Notes: generated by a model from the sequence alone, not told the origin. Counted from the first letter of the stretch, positions 43,304 to 52,845 are shown. The stretch is DNA of 64,000 nt from Bog-473 sp036489775 (GCA_036489775.1 DASXFC010000060.1:1-64000), one strand, 5' to 3'. Made by a program: numbers and translations.

Positions 43304-43945
43304 ATGCCTGATGTGATCCTCCCGGTCCTCAACGAGGTAACCGCTTTGCCGTGGGTGCTCTCGCGGATGCCGGATGGCTATCGGCCGATAGTCGTCGACA
43401 ACGGGTCGGTGGACGGCTCGGCACAATGCGCAGCCGGGTTGGGCGCCTCAGTCATCGAAGAGCCGGTGCGTGGCTTCGGCGCGGCGTGTTGGGCCGGAGT
43501 GGTAGCCAGCACCGATGGCGTCGTCTGCTTCATGGATTGCGACGGCTCTCTCGACCCAATGGACCTTCCGGTGGTGGCAGGACCCGTCCTCCGAGGCACC
43601 GCGGACCTGTCCCTCGGCGCCCGGCGGGCTGGCCGTGGTGCGTGGCCGCTGCACGCCCGGCTGGCCAACCGCGCCCTCGCTTTCGAGGTACGCCGCCGAA
43701 CCGGCCTCGGGCTCCGGGACCTCGGGCCCATGCGGGCCGTCGGGCGGGACTCCCTCCTGACACTGGCCCTGAAGGACCGGCGATCGGGGTGGCCCCTTGA
43801 GATGGTGCTCCTGGCGCACCGGGCTGGGCTCCGGATCGCAGAAACCGAAGTGCCGTACCGGCCGCGTGTGGGCCGCTCCAAAGTCACCGGAACGCTTCGG
43901 GGATCGATGCAGGCAGTCCACGACATGGGGAGCCTGCTCCGGTGA
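43304..43945 (+). CDS. Family 2 glycosyltransferase
   Basis: 213 residues. It begins PDVILPVLNEVTALPWVL, then has VVDNGSVDGS and the metal/nucleotide motif in FMDCDGSLDP. It lacks membrane helices and is short, like the stand-alone dolichol-phosphate-mannose-synthase-type enzymes. It overlaps the next gene by 4 nt. With the epimerase, methyltransferase and membrane glycosyltransferase it may build a lipid-linked sugar. Confidence 0.85.
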   Translation: MPDVILPVLNEVTALPWVLSRMPDGYRPIVVDNGSVDGSAQCAAGLGASVIEEPVRGFGAACWAGVVASTDGVVCFMDCDGSLDPMDLPVVAGPVLRGTADLSLGARRAGRGAWPLHARLANRALAFEVRRRTGLGLRDLGPMRAVGRDSLLTLALKDRRSGWPLEMVLLAHRAGLRIAETEVPYRPRVGRSKVTGTLRGSMQAVHDMGSLLR

Positions 43946-44625
43946 ACGCGCCGCCCATGGAGGCACAAGTGCTCGTAATGGCCAAGTCGCCACGCCCAGG
44001 TCATGTTAAGACACGCCTGTGTCCCCCACTCAGCCACGCCTCCGCCGCCGCGGTCGCCCGTGCCGCCCTGATGGACACCCTGGACAGCGTCGTCGCAGCA
44101 CGGCCCAACCGGGCGACGGTCGTCCTCGACGGGCCAGTCGGGAGTTGGCTCAGGTCCGGCGTGCACGTGATCCCCCAACGCTCCGGGCCCTTCGGCGATC
44201 GTCTCGAGGGTGCGATCGAGGACGCCTTCGCCGCCTTCCCGGCTCCCATCTTGCTTGTCGGGATGGACACGCCGCAGATGGCACCGGATCACCTCACGAC
44301 TGCGGCGGAGACGCTTCTCACGGGTGACGCGGATTCGATCCTGGGACGAGCCGACGATGGTGGCTTCTGGATCATCGGTATCCATCAGCCAGTGCCTGGA
44401 CTGTGCGGCAGCGTACCGATGAGCACTGCGACGACAGGGACACGCCAGCTGGCCCAGCTATCCGCTCTTGGTCTCCGATGCGTCGAAGTCAACCCGCTGC
44501 GTGATGTCGACGTGATGGAGGACGCGCTTGCCGTCGCCGCGGCGGCACCCCGAACCCGCTTCGCAGCCGTGCTGCGCTCATGCGGGCCGATTCCGAATCT
44601 GAAAGTGCCAGCCGGCGTTGCCTAG
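43942..44625 (+). CDS. DUF2064 (TIGR04282-type) nucleotide-sugar transferase-like protein
   Basis: 227 residues. It begins VLVMAKSPRPGHVKTRLCPP, the defining start of DUF2064 with its GxxKTRL nucleotide loop. LVGMDTPQM and RADDGGFWIIG follow. The family resembles nucleotidyl- and glycosyltransferases and is commonly found beside family 2 glycosyltransferases. The activity is not established. It overlaps both neighbours (4 nt and 8 nt). Confidence 0.82.
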   Translation: MNAPPMEAQVLVMAKSPRPGHVKTRLCPPLSHASAAAVARAALMDTLDSVVAARPNRATVVLDGPVGSWLRSGVHVIPQRSGPFGDRLEGAIEDAFAAFPAPILLVGMDTPQMAPDHLTTAAETLLTGDADSILGRADDGGFWIIGIHQPVPGLCGSVPMSTATTGTRQLAQLSALGLRCVEVNPLRDVDVMEDALAVAAAAPRTRFAAVLRSCGPIPNLKVPAGVA

Positions 44626-45223
44626 TCCGCTTGTCGCCCCACGCGCTGGGGTGAAACTCTCCGATGGGAGCGTGCGCCAGCTCGAGGTCGATCGTTGGCT
44701 GAACGACGCCGACGCCGTGGACCTGAGGATTCTCGAGCGGGTGTGCGGACGAGTGCTCGACGTGGGCTGCGGTCCGGGCCGTCATGTCGAGGCACTCACG
44801 CAGAGAGGGATCGATGTCCTGGGCATGGACCTCACCCCCGAATTCGTCGCTGTCGCGCAGCGCAGTCAGCGGACCGTGGTCCTCCACTCCGTCTTCGATC
44901 CCGCTCCCGGAACTGCTCAGTGGAATTGGGCCCTCATGCTTGACGGCAGTATCGGCATCGGTGGAGATCCCGTGGCGCTCCTGCGTCGGGTCGGCTGCCT
45001 CTTGGCCCCTGGCGGGCAGGTGCTGGTCGAGACCGAGCCTCCAGAACAACGCTCAGAACGCCTCACAATGGTGATTCAGTCTGAGGCAAGCAGAGACTCT
45101 TGGTTCGACTGGGCCACCGTGAGCACATCCGACGTTTCGCGGGTAGCCCGGGCGGCACACTTGGGCCTGGCCGACCGCTGGGAAGATTCCGGTCGCTGGT
45201 TCGCTCAGCTCGGCAAGGGATAG
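44618..45223 (+). CDS. Class I SAM-dependent methyltransferase
   Basis: 201 residues with the SAM site VLDVGCGPGRHVEAL and MDLTPEF, the acidic residue for ribose binding. The start is probably TTG 44618, 8 nt inside the previous gene. It may methylate a sugar or lipid made by the two upstream genes. It converges on the membrane glycosyltransferase gene with a 6-nt gap. Confidence 0.85.
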   Translation: MPSPLVAPRAGVKLSDGSVRQLEVDRWLNDADAVDLRILERVCGRVLDVGCGPGRHVEALTQRGIDVLGMDLTPEFVAVAQRSQRTVVLHSVFDPAPGTAQWNWALMLDGSIGIGGDPVALLRRVGCLLAPGGQVLVETEPPEQRSERLTMVIQSEASRDSWFDWATVSTSDVSRVARAAHLGLADRWEDSGRWFAQLGKG

Positions 45224-45229
45224 CGGGCG

Positions 45230-46759
45230 TCAGCGGCGGACAAAGAGGAAGGCCGGACGGAGTTTAAGATCCGTCACGGGGTAGAAGCAGCGCTCGCAGT
45301 CGAAGACCTTGGTCGAGGTAAGTCGAAAATATGGCACCGACAAGGGGCCGAGCGCTGATGACCGACCGTCGGCGAACACAGTCACCGACTGTGTGGATCG
45401 TAGGAGGGTTTCGATACTGGTGACCAGGTCCGTTCGCGCCCGACTGGGACCAGCCCGGATGATGTCGTGAACGGACTCGCCTTGAGCCCACGAAGCCTTT
45501 CCCGCAAGCGTCTCGTAGTAGGGGTGATCGGCCACGATCACCGGACCCGGAGTACGGCGTACCAGGGCAATGAAATGGTCGCCGGCTGCCCGGTCTGACG
45601 CCGTGGGGACGTAGCGACTCGGGCTGTAGTGCAGCGCGCCGATCTGTAAGCCCACGACAAGCGCCAGGACGAGACCCGTCGCTGCCGGCACCATCGCCAG
45701 CCAACCCGCGCCCTGGCCATTGGCCCTGGCCACCTTTGCAGCCCGCAGTACGGCGTCATAGCCAAACGCCCCCATGAGCGCGGTCGCCGCAAAGGCTGGG
45801 ATCAGCACGTCCTGACCCCCGCCCGAATGCAGCCTCGATACGAGAGACGAAAGGAGCAGCCCCACAATCGCCGAGCCCCAGTACAGCCAGTCGGTCGATG
45901 CAACGCGCCGGTACAGCACACCCACCGCCAAGGCGGCCAGTCCCAGCCCGATGGCCCAAGGGGCGTGCCAGAGGTCCTTGGTGAAAAACGTCCTCCACAC
46001 CGAACTGACCTCTCCTTGGTGGAGCAACTCTTGGAAGGCGTAGTACCCGTACCACCCGTGCGAGGAGACGTCGAGCAGATAGGTCGATCCGACAACTAGC
46101 ACAGCCACCGTCGCCAGCGCCGGCAACCCCACCCGCCGCCTGAAGACGAGTAAGACCACCAGAACCGGCGCCATCGCCAAGAGGGCGCTCTGCTTCGTCA
46201 TGAAGGCGAGAAACGCCAACAGGCCCACGACGATCCCTCCGCAGATGCCCCGAGCGTGACGAGCCCGGTACAAAGCAGCCAGGAGAAGGAATAAGGCCAT
46301 TGAATCGACCCGACCGATGTCGAGCCAGGCGCCACTCACGGCGAAGGTGGCGCTGAACAACCCGCTGGCCACCACTCCCGCCACCACGTCGCCGGTCTCG
46401 CGCCACACGATCCTCGCGAGCAGTGCGCTGGCCCCGAGAGACGATAGGAGCGAGACCAATCGCAAGGGCAGGAATCCCACGCCGGTCAAGCGTGCAAGGG
46501 TCCCGGTGACCCAGAAGTACAAGGGCGTGTACGGGTAGGGAACGTAGTGGATCGACGGAGCGACATAGATCGCCTGTCCGTGCGCCACCCGGCCGGCGAT
46601 CTCCACCGCCCCTCCCTCGAGCCATTCGAGCTCATAGGGATACCCGATCCGGTGCAGGGCGACAAAGAGGTACACGAGGGTGGGCGCCAACGAGATCACC
46701 ACTACGAGACCCCGCGATGCCAACAGGGCTCGTCCCCGCACCTTGGCGGTGTCGTTCAC
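45230..46759 (-). CDS. Multi-pass membrane glycosyltransferase (GT39/ArnT-like)
   Basis: About 509 residues from GTG 46759, which overlaps the previous stop as GTGA. It has roughly ten membrane helices. The first extracytoplasmic loop carries ELEWLEGGAVEI and YPYTPLYFWV, matching the acidic catalytic loop of lipid-linked-sugar transferases. The C-terminal outer domain includes VIVADHPYY and FADGRSS. It would move a sugar from a polyprenyl phosphate carrier to an envelope acceptor. The longer frame upstream only covers the neighbouring gene. Confidence 0.8.
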   Translation of the reverse strand: MNDTAKVRGRALLASRGLVVVISLAPTLVYLFVALHRIGYPYELEWLEGGAVEIAGRVAHGQAIYVAPSIHYVPYPYTPLYFWVTGTLARLTGVGFLPLRLVSLLSSLGASALLARIVWRETGDVVAGVVASGLFSATFAVSGAWLDIGRVDSMALFLLLAALYRARHARGICGGIVVGLLAFLAFMTKQSALLAMAPVLVVLLVFRRRVGLPALATVAVLVVGSTYLLDVSSHGWYGYYAFQELLHQGEVSSVWRTFFTKDLWHAPWAIGLGLAALAVGVLYRRVASTDWLYWGSAIVGLLLSSLVSRLHSGGGQDVLIPAFAATALMGAFGYDAVLRAAKVARANGQGAGWLAMVPAATGLVLALVVGLQIGALHYSPSRYVPTASDRAAGDHFIALVRRTPGPVIVADHPYYETLAGKASWAQGESVHDIIRAGPSRARTDLVTSIETLLRSTQSVTVFADGRSSALGPLSVPYFRLTSTKVFDCERCFYPVTDLKLRPAFLFVRR

Positions 46760-47235
46760 CCCTGCATCAAACGTGCCCGGCGCCAGGACCGCCAGGCTAG
46801 GAATGCGCTGAACGCGGTGATGCAGCCGAGGACGATGAGCAAGTTGTGGGCATAGTTGTGCGGGAGAATGCTCGGATTTACCTTCGATCTCCCGAAGTCG
46901 CCCACCATGGGGTAGGCGTACACCGTGACGGCGCCCGCCATAATGAACCAGACCTGCGCCGGCATTATGAGCCAGCGCGGTGCCAGCCGCCGCACGGCGA
47001 ACGCCAGAAGGAGGAGCGTGGGGATGACCGCCGCGTCGTTGACGACGTTCAGGCCGATGAGCAATCGGAAGACCTTGAAGGCATTCGCCGAACCCGGGTG
47101 GTCGAACACACCGAACAACCCGATGCCGATGACGGTCCATCCGATCGCCACACCTATCCAGAAGACGGCGCCACCCTCCTCTGACGTGGCAGTCTCCGTC
47201 GTCCCAGGCGTGGGATCGTCAGGGGTGCTCGTCAC
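46756..47235 (-). CDS. Four-helix membrane protein of unknown function
   Basis: About 159 residues from GTG 47235 (GTGA overlap with the upstream stop). A threonine-rich N-terminus is followed by four hydrophobic segments: WIGVAIGWTVIGIGLFGVF, VVNDAAVIPTLLLLAFAV, MPAQVWFIMAGAVTVYAYP and NLLIVLGCITAFSAFLAW. I recognise no family. It lies between the molybdopterin fusion gene and the glycosyltransferase gene with coupled starts, so it is probably a partner of one of them. Confidence 0.7.
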   Translation of the reverse strand: MTSTPDDPTPGTTETATSEEGGAVFWIGVAIGWTVIGIGLFGVFDHPGSANAFKVFRLLIGLNVVNDAAVIPTLLLLAFAVRRLAPRWLIMPAQVWFIMAGAVTVYAYPMVGDFGRSKVNPSILPHNYAHNLLIVLGCITAFSAFLAWRSWRRARLMQG

Positions 47236-48557
47236 AGAACGACCACGTGGCGAAGCCACTTTGTTTGCAAGACACCGGGACGATCGGGTGCTATGAGTCG
47301 AACCGGGAAGCCGTGGTCAAGGTCGAGGACTTCCCCGTTCAGCTCCAGGGCGAGCAATGTGTCGGGGTCGACGGCGTGCTGGGGGTCAATGACGGAAGAC
47401 GAGTAAAGCTGTGACTGGGGCTCAATGGACTGCACCATGACCTTCGATCCCTTGGGCGCCCCCACCATCTCGAGCAGGAACGGGAGGGACACCCCGCGCC
47501 AGGCCGCCGCGGCGCTCCAACCTTCGACACATTCGATTGGCAGCCCGGCGACGCGCTGGGGCATGGCGCGCAGTTCGTCAAGTGAAAACGACCGGGGGTG
47601 CCGGCACTTCCCGCCCACAACGAGGCGGTAGTCGGCGCTCATTGCCTGCTCGATCACACCGGCACCGATGGCAGTCTTGTTGACCGGAACACTCTGCGGG
47701 CCGGTGGTGGGATTGCGTGGGGCGAGTACGGCCAGGTCCCGCAGGGGCGCCACCGTCTCGCCGGCCACGGTGAGCAGAAGCACTGCCGCGCCACCGCCCA
47801 CCGCGGCAAGGAAGCCACGTCGGTTGAGGCCCGCGTCGACCACTGGCTCGGCGGCCGCGATCATCTCGGTGCTCGGGACTAACTCCTTGTCTGTCTTCGT
47901 GTGACGTCCCGACACGATATCCCGGGTGAGCGACAACTTCGCCCCGACGTGGACGATCAGGGCGCCGATAGTGATCCATGCCACGTAGAAATGGGCCACG
48001 GTGAAGTTGAACGGCATGGGGCTGTACCAGTAGGCGATGTTGGCGACCCCGGTAGCCAACTCGAAGAGCGCACCACCCACCAAAGGCACGAGGCTGATCC
48101 GCTCCAGGGCATGGGCCACACTGCGAACGGGGGGGTACGCGAAGAAGTTGGGATAGACGACCCACAACTTCGCCAGCAGCAGGGGAATAGCGATGATACC
48201 GGTGAGGACATGAATACCTTCAGTGATCCTGAAGGTATTGACGGGACGTACTGGTAGGTGGAACCAATAAGGAGGGTGCTGAGCCAGATAGTCCACCATG
48301 CCGGTGAGGAAGCACACGGTAAAGCTGACGCCGAGGGTGATGCCGAGGACCGCGGCCAGCCATTCGCTGTGCAGCTGACTGTGGAAACGCCGGCGGATCC
48401 GGGCCACCTGGTCCTCGGCCCTCGCACTGAGTGGCGCGGCCAACCGGCGCAGGCGGTTCTCCAATCGTGCTTCGATGCTCTGGGCCCGCACGAGCGCGCG
48501 GCGCGGATCGATCAGCGCCACCGGGTAGCCACGCGGACATCCGAGTGCTGGCACCAA
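47232..48557 (-). CDS. Cytochrome b561-like - molybdopterin oxidoreductase fusion
   Basis: 441 residues. Residues about 65-215 form four membrane helices, with histidines in GIHVLTGIIAIPLLL and AHFYVAWITIGALIVHVGAK as probable heme ligands. A NRRGFLAAVGGG segment follows. Residues about 290-441 are a sulfite-oxidase-type molybdopterin domain with the metal cysteine in LPIECVEGWSAAAAW and HGFPVRLIAPDRPG. The chain would carry out redox chemistry outside the membrane and pass electrons to or from the heme part. It is the first gene of a three-gene coupled operon and divergent from a two-component system. Confidence 0.8.
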   Translation of the reverse strand: MVPALGCPRGYPVALIDPRRALVRAQSIEARLENRLRRLAAPLSARAEDQVARIRRRFHSQLHSEWLAAVLGITLGVSFTVCFLTGMVDYLAQHPPYWFHLPVRPVNTFRITEGIHVLTGIIAIPLLLAKLWVVYPNFFAYPPVRSVAHALERISLVPLVGGALFELATGVANIAYWYSPMPFNFTVAHFYVAWITIGALIVHVGAKLSLTRDIVSGRHTKTDKELVPSTEMIAAAEPVVDAGLNRRGFLAAVGGGAAVLLLTVAGETVAPLRDLAVLAPRNPTTGPQSVPVNKTAIGAGVIEQAMSADYRLVVGGKCRHPRSFSLDELRAMPQRVAGLPIECVEGWSAAAAWRGVSLPFLLEMVGAPKGSKVMVQSIEPQSQLYSSSVIDPQHAVDPDTLLALELNGEVLDLDHGFPVRLIAPDRPGVLQTKWLRHVVVL

Positions 48558-48751
48558 GGACTCGCGACCAACATGGACCGACCGTACCCTTGAGTTCGGC
48601 GATGATCGCCTCTCAGAACCTTACAAAAGGTGAAATTGGCCTCGCCCTTCCACGCCACGATGTGGCCACCAGCCGTTGGTCCTGGTTGTAAGCAACTTTT
48701 AAGCTCCCCGCGGGCACGAGGTCGGAGGCACTCCCTAGGCTGGGCGTTTCC

Positions 48752-49492
48752 ATGTGCCCATCGTCCGCTTCCCCTGACACGATTCACCATCAGGGCGATA
48801 CCTCGGAATCAAGCATTCTTGTCGTGGACGACGAAGATGTTGTCCGAGACGTCGTAGTCCGCTACCTCGAACACGAGGGCATGCAGACCGTGCAGGCCGC
48901 TGACGGCGAAGAGGCGCGCCGGATCGTCGAACTGAATCCCCCGGATCTTGTCATCCTCGACGTCATGGTGCCCAAGGTGAACGGGCTAGACCTGTGCGGC
49001 TGGATCCGGGAAAGGAGCAACATTCCGGTGATCCTCCTGACCGCTCGAGGCGAAGAATCGGACCGGATCACCGGGCTGGAGCTGGGCGCCGACGATTACG
49101 TGGTCAAGCCCTTCTCACCACGTGAGCTGGTCATCAGGGTCAAGGCGATCCTCCGCCGAACGGGGAGCGGGCAACGACGATCACCCGAAGTCCTAGAAGT
49201 CGCCGGGCTGACCATCGACGGCCAGTCGCGCCGGGTACACCGAGCGGGCTCGGAGGTCACCCTGACCGCGACGGAGTTCGACCTGCTCTACTGCCTGGCC
49301 AGCCATCCACAGACAGTGTTCTCACGGGAACAGCTGATGTCGCAGGTTTGGCGCTATGAGGCAGCCCTCGACGCCGGCACGAGCACGGTTACGGTGCACG
49401 TGCGGCGGCTTCGGGAGAAGATTGAGGATGATCCCTCCGATCCCCAGATCATCATCACGATCTGGGGCGTGGGCTACCGGTTCGAGGCATGA
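48752..49492 (+). CDS. OmpR-family response regulator
   Basis: 246 residues. The receiver domain has the acidic pair D26/D27 (VVDDEDV), phospho-acceptor D70 (VILDVMVP) and K119 (VVKPFS). The C-terminal winged helix has the TLTATEFDLLYCLASHP recognition region and TVTVHVRRLREKIEDDP. The start overlaps the kinase gene as ATGA at the far end. It probably controls the ABC transporter and lipoprotein genes at 50717-53529, or the divergent molybdopterin operon. Confidence 0.92.
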   Translation: MCPSSASPDTIHHQGDTSESSILVVDDEDVVRDVVVRYLEHEGMQTVQAADGEEARRIVELNPPDLVILDVMVPKVNGLDLCGWIRERSNIPVILLTARGEESDRITGLELGADDYVVKPFSPRELVIRVKAILRRTGSGQRRSPEVLEVAGLTIDGQSRRVHRAGSEVTLTATEFDLLYCLASHPQTVFSREQLMSQVWRYEAALDAGTSTVTVHVRRLREKIEDDPSDPQIIITIWGVGYRFEA

Positions 49493-50709
49493 CGCCAGTC
49501 GGTATCGGGGTTGGCCTTGGGACGCTGTTGATCGGCACTGTCGCCGCCTTCGCCCTGCGCTCCCTGCGTTCAGTACGCCAACAATTGACGGGGCTGGCAC
49601 TCGTCGCTGTCATTCTTCCTCTCGGCGCAGTCCTGGTCTCGGGACTGGTGATGTTCGACATGGGCAACGAGGCGGATTTCGTGTTCATCACCTGCGCGGT
49701 CACCACTAGTGGCCTCCTCGGGGCGTTCGTTCTGGCCCGCAACATCGTCCGCCCGCTCGATACCATACGAACGGCATCGCAGCAGCTCGCATCGGGAGAC
49801 TTCGGTGCCCGTGCCCCGCAGCAGGGACCGATGGAACTGTCAGAGCTTGGCTCTACCTTCAACGGTATGGCTGCACATCTTGAGGAAGCCTTCGATGCTC
49901 GCCGCGAGCTGGTGGCGTGGGCCAGCCACGACTTGCGCGCCCCGATCACCTCGCTCCAAGCGATGCTCGAAGCCATCGAAGACGGCATCGTGGAACCTCG
50001 GCACTACCTGAACGCCTTACAGAGCCAGGTACGCCTCCTCGGTGCACTAGTCGACGACCTCTTCGAATTGGCGTGCATCGACTCGGGTGCGGTGAGCCTC
50101 GACTTTGACAGCGTCGACGTGGCTCTCCTCGTGGCTAGCTGTGTGCACCGCTTCGACGCCGAGGCTCGTGCCCGAGGTATCTCACTGTCGGCGGCGCGAC
50201 GGGGCGGCACGACCCAGTCACGCTGTGTACCCGACAAGATAGAGCGGATCCTGACCAATCTGATCACCAATTCCGTGCGCTACACCCCTGCCGGAGGTCG
50301 GATCACCGTTTCCATCGCCGGTGGCGCTGGCGCTGTCTTTGTTTCCGTCGAGGACACCGGGATCGGTATCGCACCCGATATGGCCGAGCGCGTCTTCGAA
50401 CCGTTCTGGCGGGCCGACCAGGCCCGCACTTCCGCCAGCGGGGGGGCCGGACTCGGATTGGCCATCGCTCGCGGCCTCATCGAAGCGCAGGGGGGACGGA
50501 TATGGGCGGAGCCGCCCCCCTCCGGAGGAACGAGGATCACGTTCGTGCTGCCTGCCCTGGCCGATGAAGGCGACTCCACGCTGGATCCGTCAACCCTCGC
50601 CGTGGCCAGGGCGTACTTCGCCGAGCAATTTCTCGCGGGTCCAGGGGTCCACCATGGAACATCGCGGGACATCACATCCCTCGCCGAGCCCCCTCCCCTT
50701 CGGGGCTGA
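49489..50709 (+). CDS. Sensor histidine kinase
   Basis: 406 residues. Two membrane helices (about 7-23 and 35-57, with a third at 66-84) are followed by a HAMP linker (IVRPLDTIRTASQQLASGDF). The HisKA domain has H147 in WASHDLRAPITSL. The ATPase domain shows NLITNSVRYTP, EDTGIGIAPD and GAGLGLAIARG. There is almost no extracytoplasmic domain, so it probably senses something in the membrane or a partner protein. It is paired with the response regulator by a 4-nt overlap. Confidence 0.92.
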   Translation: MTPVGIGVGLGTLLIGTVAAFALRSLRSVRQQLTGLALVAVILPLGAVLVSGLVMFDMGNEADFVFITCAVTTSGLLGAFVLARNIVRPLDTIRTASQQLASGDFGARAPQQGPMELSELGSTFNGMAAHLEEAFDARRELVAWASHDLRAPITSLQAMLEAIEDGIVEPRHYLNALQSQVRLLGALVDDLFELACIDSGAVSLDFDSVDVALLVASCVHRFDAEARARGISLSAARRGGTTQSRCVPDKIERILTNLITNSVRYTPAGGRITVSIAGGAGAVFVSVEDTGIGIAPDMAERVFEPFWRADQARTSASGGAGLGLAIARGLIEAQGGRIWAEPPPSGGTRITFVLPALADEGDSTLDPSTLAVARAYFAEQFLAGPGVHHGTSRDITSLAEPPPLRG

Positions 50710-50716
50710 ACCCTCC

Positions 50717-51472
50717 TCACTTCGCCTTTCGGAACCGCCTGGGAAGCTGGGCGCCGAAGGCGTTCGCCACTGCGTTGGCGCCGACGTTGGACAGCGCCGT
50801 CGCGCCAGAGGACAGGATGCTTTCAACCCCCACGGACTGCACTTCCCTCTCGAGGACCGAATGGACGTTCACCATGCCTGCGCCGGTCTGGCGAACGACT
50901 GCGGCGATGGCATTGTCGTAGGCCGACACTGTCGACTCCAATGCAGCCGACGAGAGGGTCGGGCCACCTTGGGAGTTGCAGCGCGAGGGGTCGGATTCGC
51001 AGGACACCAGGGCAGGGGAGACATCGGGCGGTGCCGCATTGGCCAATAAGACCGTGGCGCCCGCGTTTTTGAGCGCCTCCACCAGTTGCTGCAGCTCCTG
51101 CCCATAGACCACGGGCGTCGTACCGGCGATGATGTCGGCCGTGCCGAGCCATACGGTAGCTAGCTCGGGGTGCACGGCCAGCGCTTGCGGAAGGACGCTG
51201 CTGAGGACCTCGGCGACGGTCTGGCCGCGTGAGGTGAGATCGTAAAGGACACTGCCTGTCCCCAGGGTCGAGCGGTAGAAGATCTGGGTCCATTGCGAGC
51301 GGAGGCCCGGCGGGCCACCTCGGAGCTCGTTGGCGCCGCTGTCTCCGATGGCGACGAAGACGTACGCCGGACCACGGCCGTTCGCACTGGCCGTGGTCGC
51401 CGGATTGAGGCTCGAGCACGCAGCCGAGCCCAGGGCAACCAGCGCAAGGGCGCCAATGAGAGCACGCCGCAT
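50717..51472 (-). CDS. Lipoprotein with GDSL/SGNH-hydrolase fold, possibly inactive
   Basis: About 250 residues from ATG 51472, overlapping the previous stop (TGATG). The signal peptide ends ALGSAAC with C19 as a probable lipid anchor. The GDS box is FVAIGDSGANE with S45, and LGTADIIAGT stands where the usual GxND block lies. At the C-terminus the usual DxxH is replaced by LSSGATALSNVGANA, so the catalytic aspartate and histidine seem absent. It may bind and not cut its ligand. It is the last gene of the MacB-type transporter operon. Confidence 0.72.
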   Translation of the reverse strand: MRRALIGALALVALGSAACSSLNPATTASANGRGPAYVFVAIGDSGANELRGGPPGLRSQWTQIFYRSTLGTGSVLYDLTSRGQTVAEVLSSVLPQALAVHPELATVWLGTADIIAGTTPVVYGQELQQLVEALKNAGATVLLANAAPPDVSPALVSCESDPSRCNSQGGPTLSSAALESTVSAYDNAIAAVVRQTGAGMVNVHSVLEREVQSVGVESILSSGATALSNVGANAVANAFGAQLPRRFRKAK

Positions 51473-52797
51473 CACGCCTCGACCGCCTCTCGCGCCGAGA
51501 GGCGCGCCGCCTGGCGTGCCGGGAAGGTACCCGCGAGGACGGACACAACCGTGGCCCCGAGCACCGCTCCGATCGGGATGCCCCAAGTCAAGGTGATGGG
51601 GACTCCCCGCAGGCCCTGGGATGTGAGGTAGTTGTTGGCGATGTCGCCAATGGCGACAAAGATGACGATGCCAATGACCGTGCCGGCGATGCCACCGAGC
51701 AGGCCCAAGAACCCAGCCTCCACGAGGAATGTACGCATCACGTCCCTGTCGCGAGCGCCAATGGCCTTCATGACCCCGATCTCCCTTCGACGCTCGCGGA
51801 CTGCGGCCAGGAGTGCATTGGCGATGCCCAGAGCTGCTATCGCCAAGGCGACGACACCAATGGCGGTCAAGATGAACTCAATGACATGGAGGTACTTCTC
51901 CACCGACACGATCAGGTCCTCAGGAGCACTACTCGAGTAGCCAATGGCGGCGATCCGGCTGCGAACCGCTCCGACGTGGCTCAACTGATCGGCCTCCACC
52001 AGTGCGCCGATGTAGGGGGACTGGGGCGCATCCGAGTCCCCGTTCGCTCTCCCACCGGCCGTCCAACGGACATCGGTGGCGACCAGACCGGGGTAGCCCA
52101 GGAACTGCCCGGAGCCCACCTGCTGGTTGACCACGCCCACAATCTCCAACGTGGACCACCGCAACCCGACACTGAAGTTCCTCGTCAGGACCCTGAAGGC
52201 CCCCAGCTCCACATCGGTGCCGATCACCTCGTGGGCCGCGCTATCAGTGAGGCCGAGCTGGGCCAGATAGGCCTCCGTGACGTCCACCTCGGTAGAAGAA
52301 TGCACGGCGGGGTATTTCCCGGCCACCAGGGTGATCGGGAGCGAATTGACCTGGTCCAGGTCGACACCAACCACATCGGTGCCATAGGTGGGCGGGTCAG
52401 TGGAAGAGCCTCGTGCGGTGCCGCATCCGCCTCCGGGCTGACACAAGCTGGAACCCGCGGGCAGGCCCGCTGGGGGGATCACAATGACCCCCGCCTGCAG
52501 GATCGGGACCACCGCGGTGACATTGCGGATGTTCTTCATGGAGCTGAGGGCGGCGGCGGTCAGCACCTTCGACGGTCCGGGCGTGGGGTTGTCCAGCCCC
52601 TCCTCACTCGGGTTGGGAGCAGCGGCTGAGACCGAGATCCCGGCTAGCGCGCCACCGTTGGTGATCTGGTCAATCACCCTGGTGCGGCCCGTGTCAGCGA
52701 TCGCCACTAGGGCCGTCAGCATGGCGGTGGCCAGGGCAACCGCGACCATCGTCAAAACGGCGCGACCAGGACGTCGTCGGAGTTCGCGCCGAGCCAT
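51472..52797 (-). CDS. MacB/FtsX-type ABC transporter permease
   Basis: 441 residues. An N-terminal helix (VLTMVAVALATAMLTALVAI) is followed by a large extracytoplasmic domain of about 230 residues and three C-terminal helices (FILTAIGVVALAIAALGIAN, ALLAAVRERRREIGVMKAIG and the last pair). This is the MacB-type mechanotransmission layout. It would move lipoproteins or small molecules, or signal outside the membrane, powered by the ATPase encoded upstream. About 12 upstream in-frame codons look protein-like but lack a start. Confidence 0.85.
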   Translation of the reverse strand: MARRELRRRPGRAVLTMVAVALATAMLTALVAIADTGRTRVIDQITNGGALAGISVSAAAPNPSEEGLDNPTPGPSKVLTAAALSSMKNIRNVTAVVPILQAGVIVIPPAGLPAGSSLCQPGGGCGTARGSSTDPPTYGTDVVGVDLDQVNSLPITLVAGKYPAVHSSTEVDVTEAYLAQLGLTDSAAHEVIGTDVELGAFRVLTRNFSVGLRWSTLEIVGVVNQQVGSGQFLGYPGLVATDVRWTAGGRANGDSDAPQSPYIGALVEADQLSHVGAVRSRIAAIGYSSSAPEDLIVSVEKYLHVIEFILTAIGVVALAIAALGIANALLAAVRERRREIGVMKAIGARDRDVMRTFLVEAGFLGLLGGIAGTVIGIVIFVAIGDIANNYLTSQGLRGVPITLTWGIPIGAVLGATVVSVLAGTFPARQAARLSAREAVEA

Positions 52798-52845
52798 GGA
52801 GATCGCATCACGCCAATCCGTGTCGCCACCGCCTCTTCATGCCGG

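Noticed and set aside
45230..47140. 636-codon version of the membrane glycosyltransferase
   Set aside because: The first 127 codons run through the four-helix protein gene in another frame. The GTG at 46759 with GTGA overlap is the sensible start.
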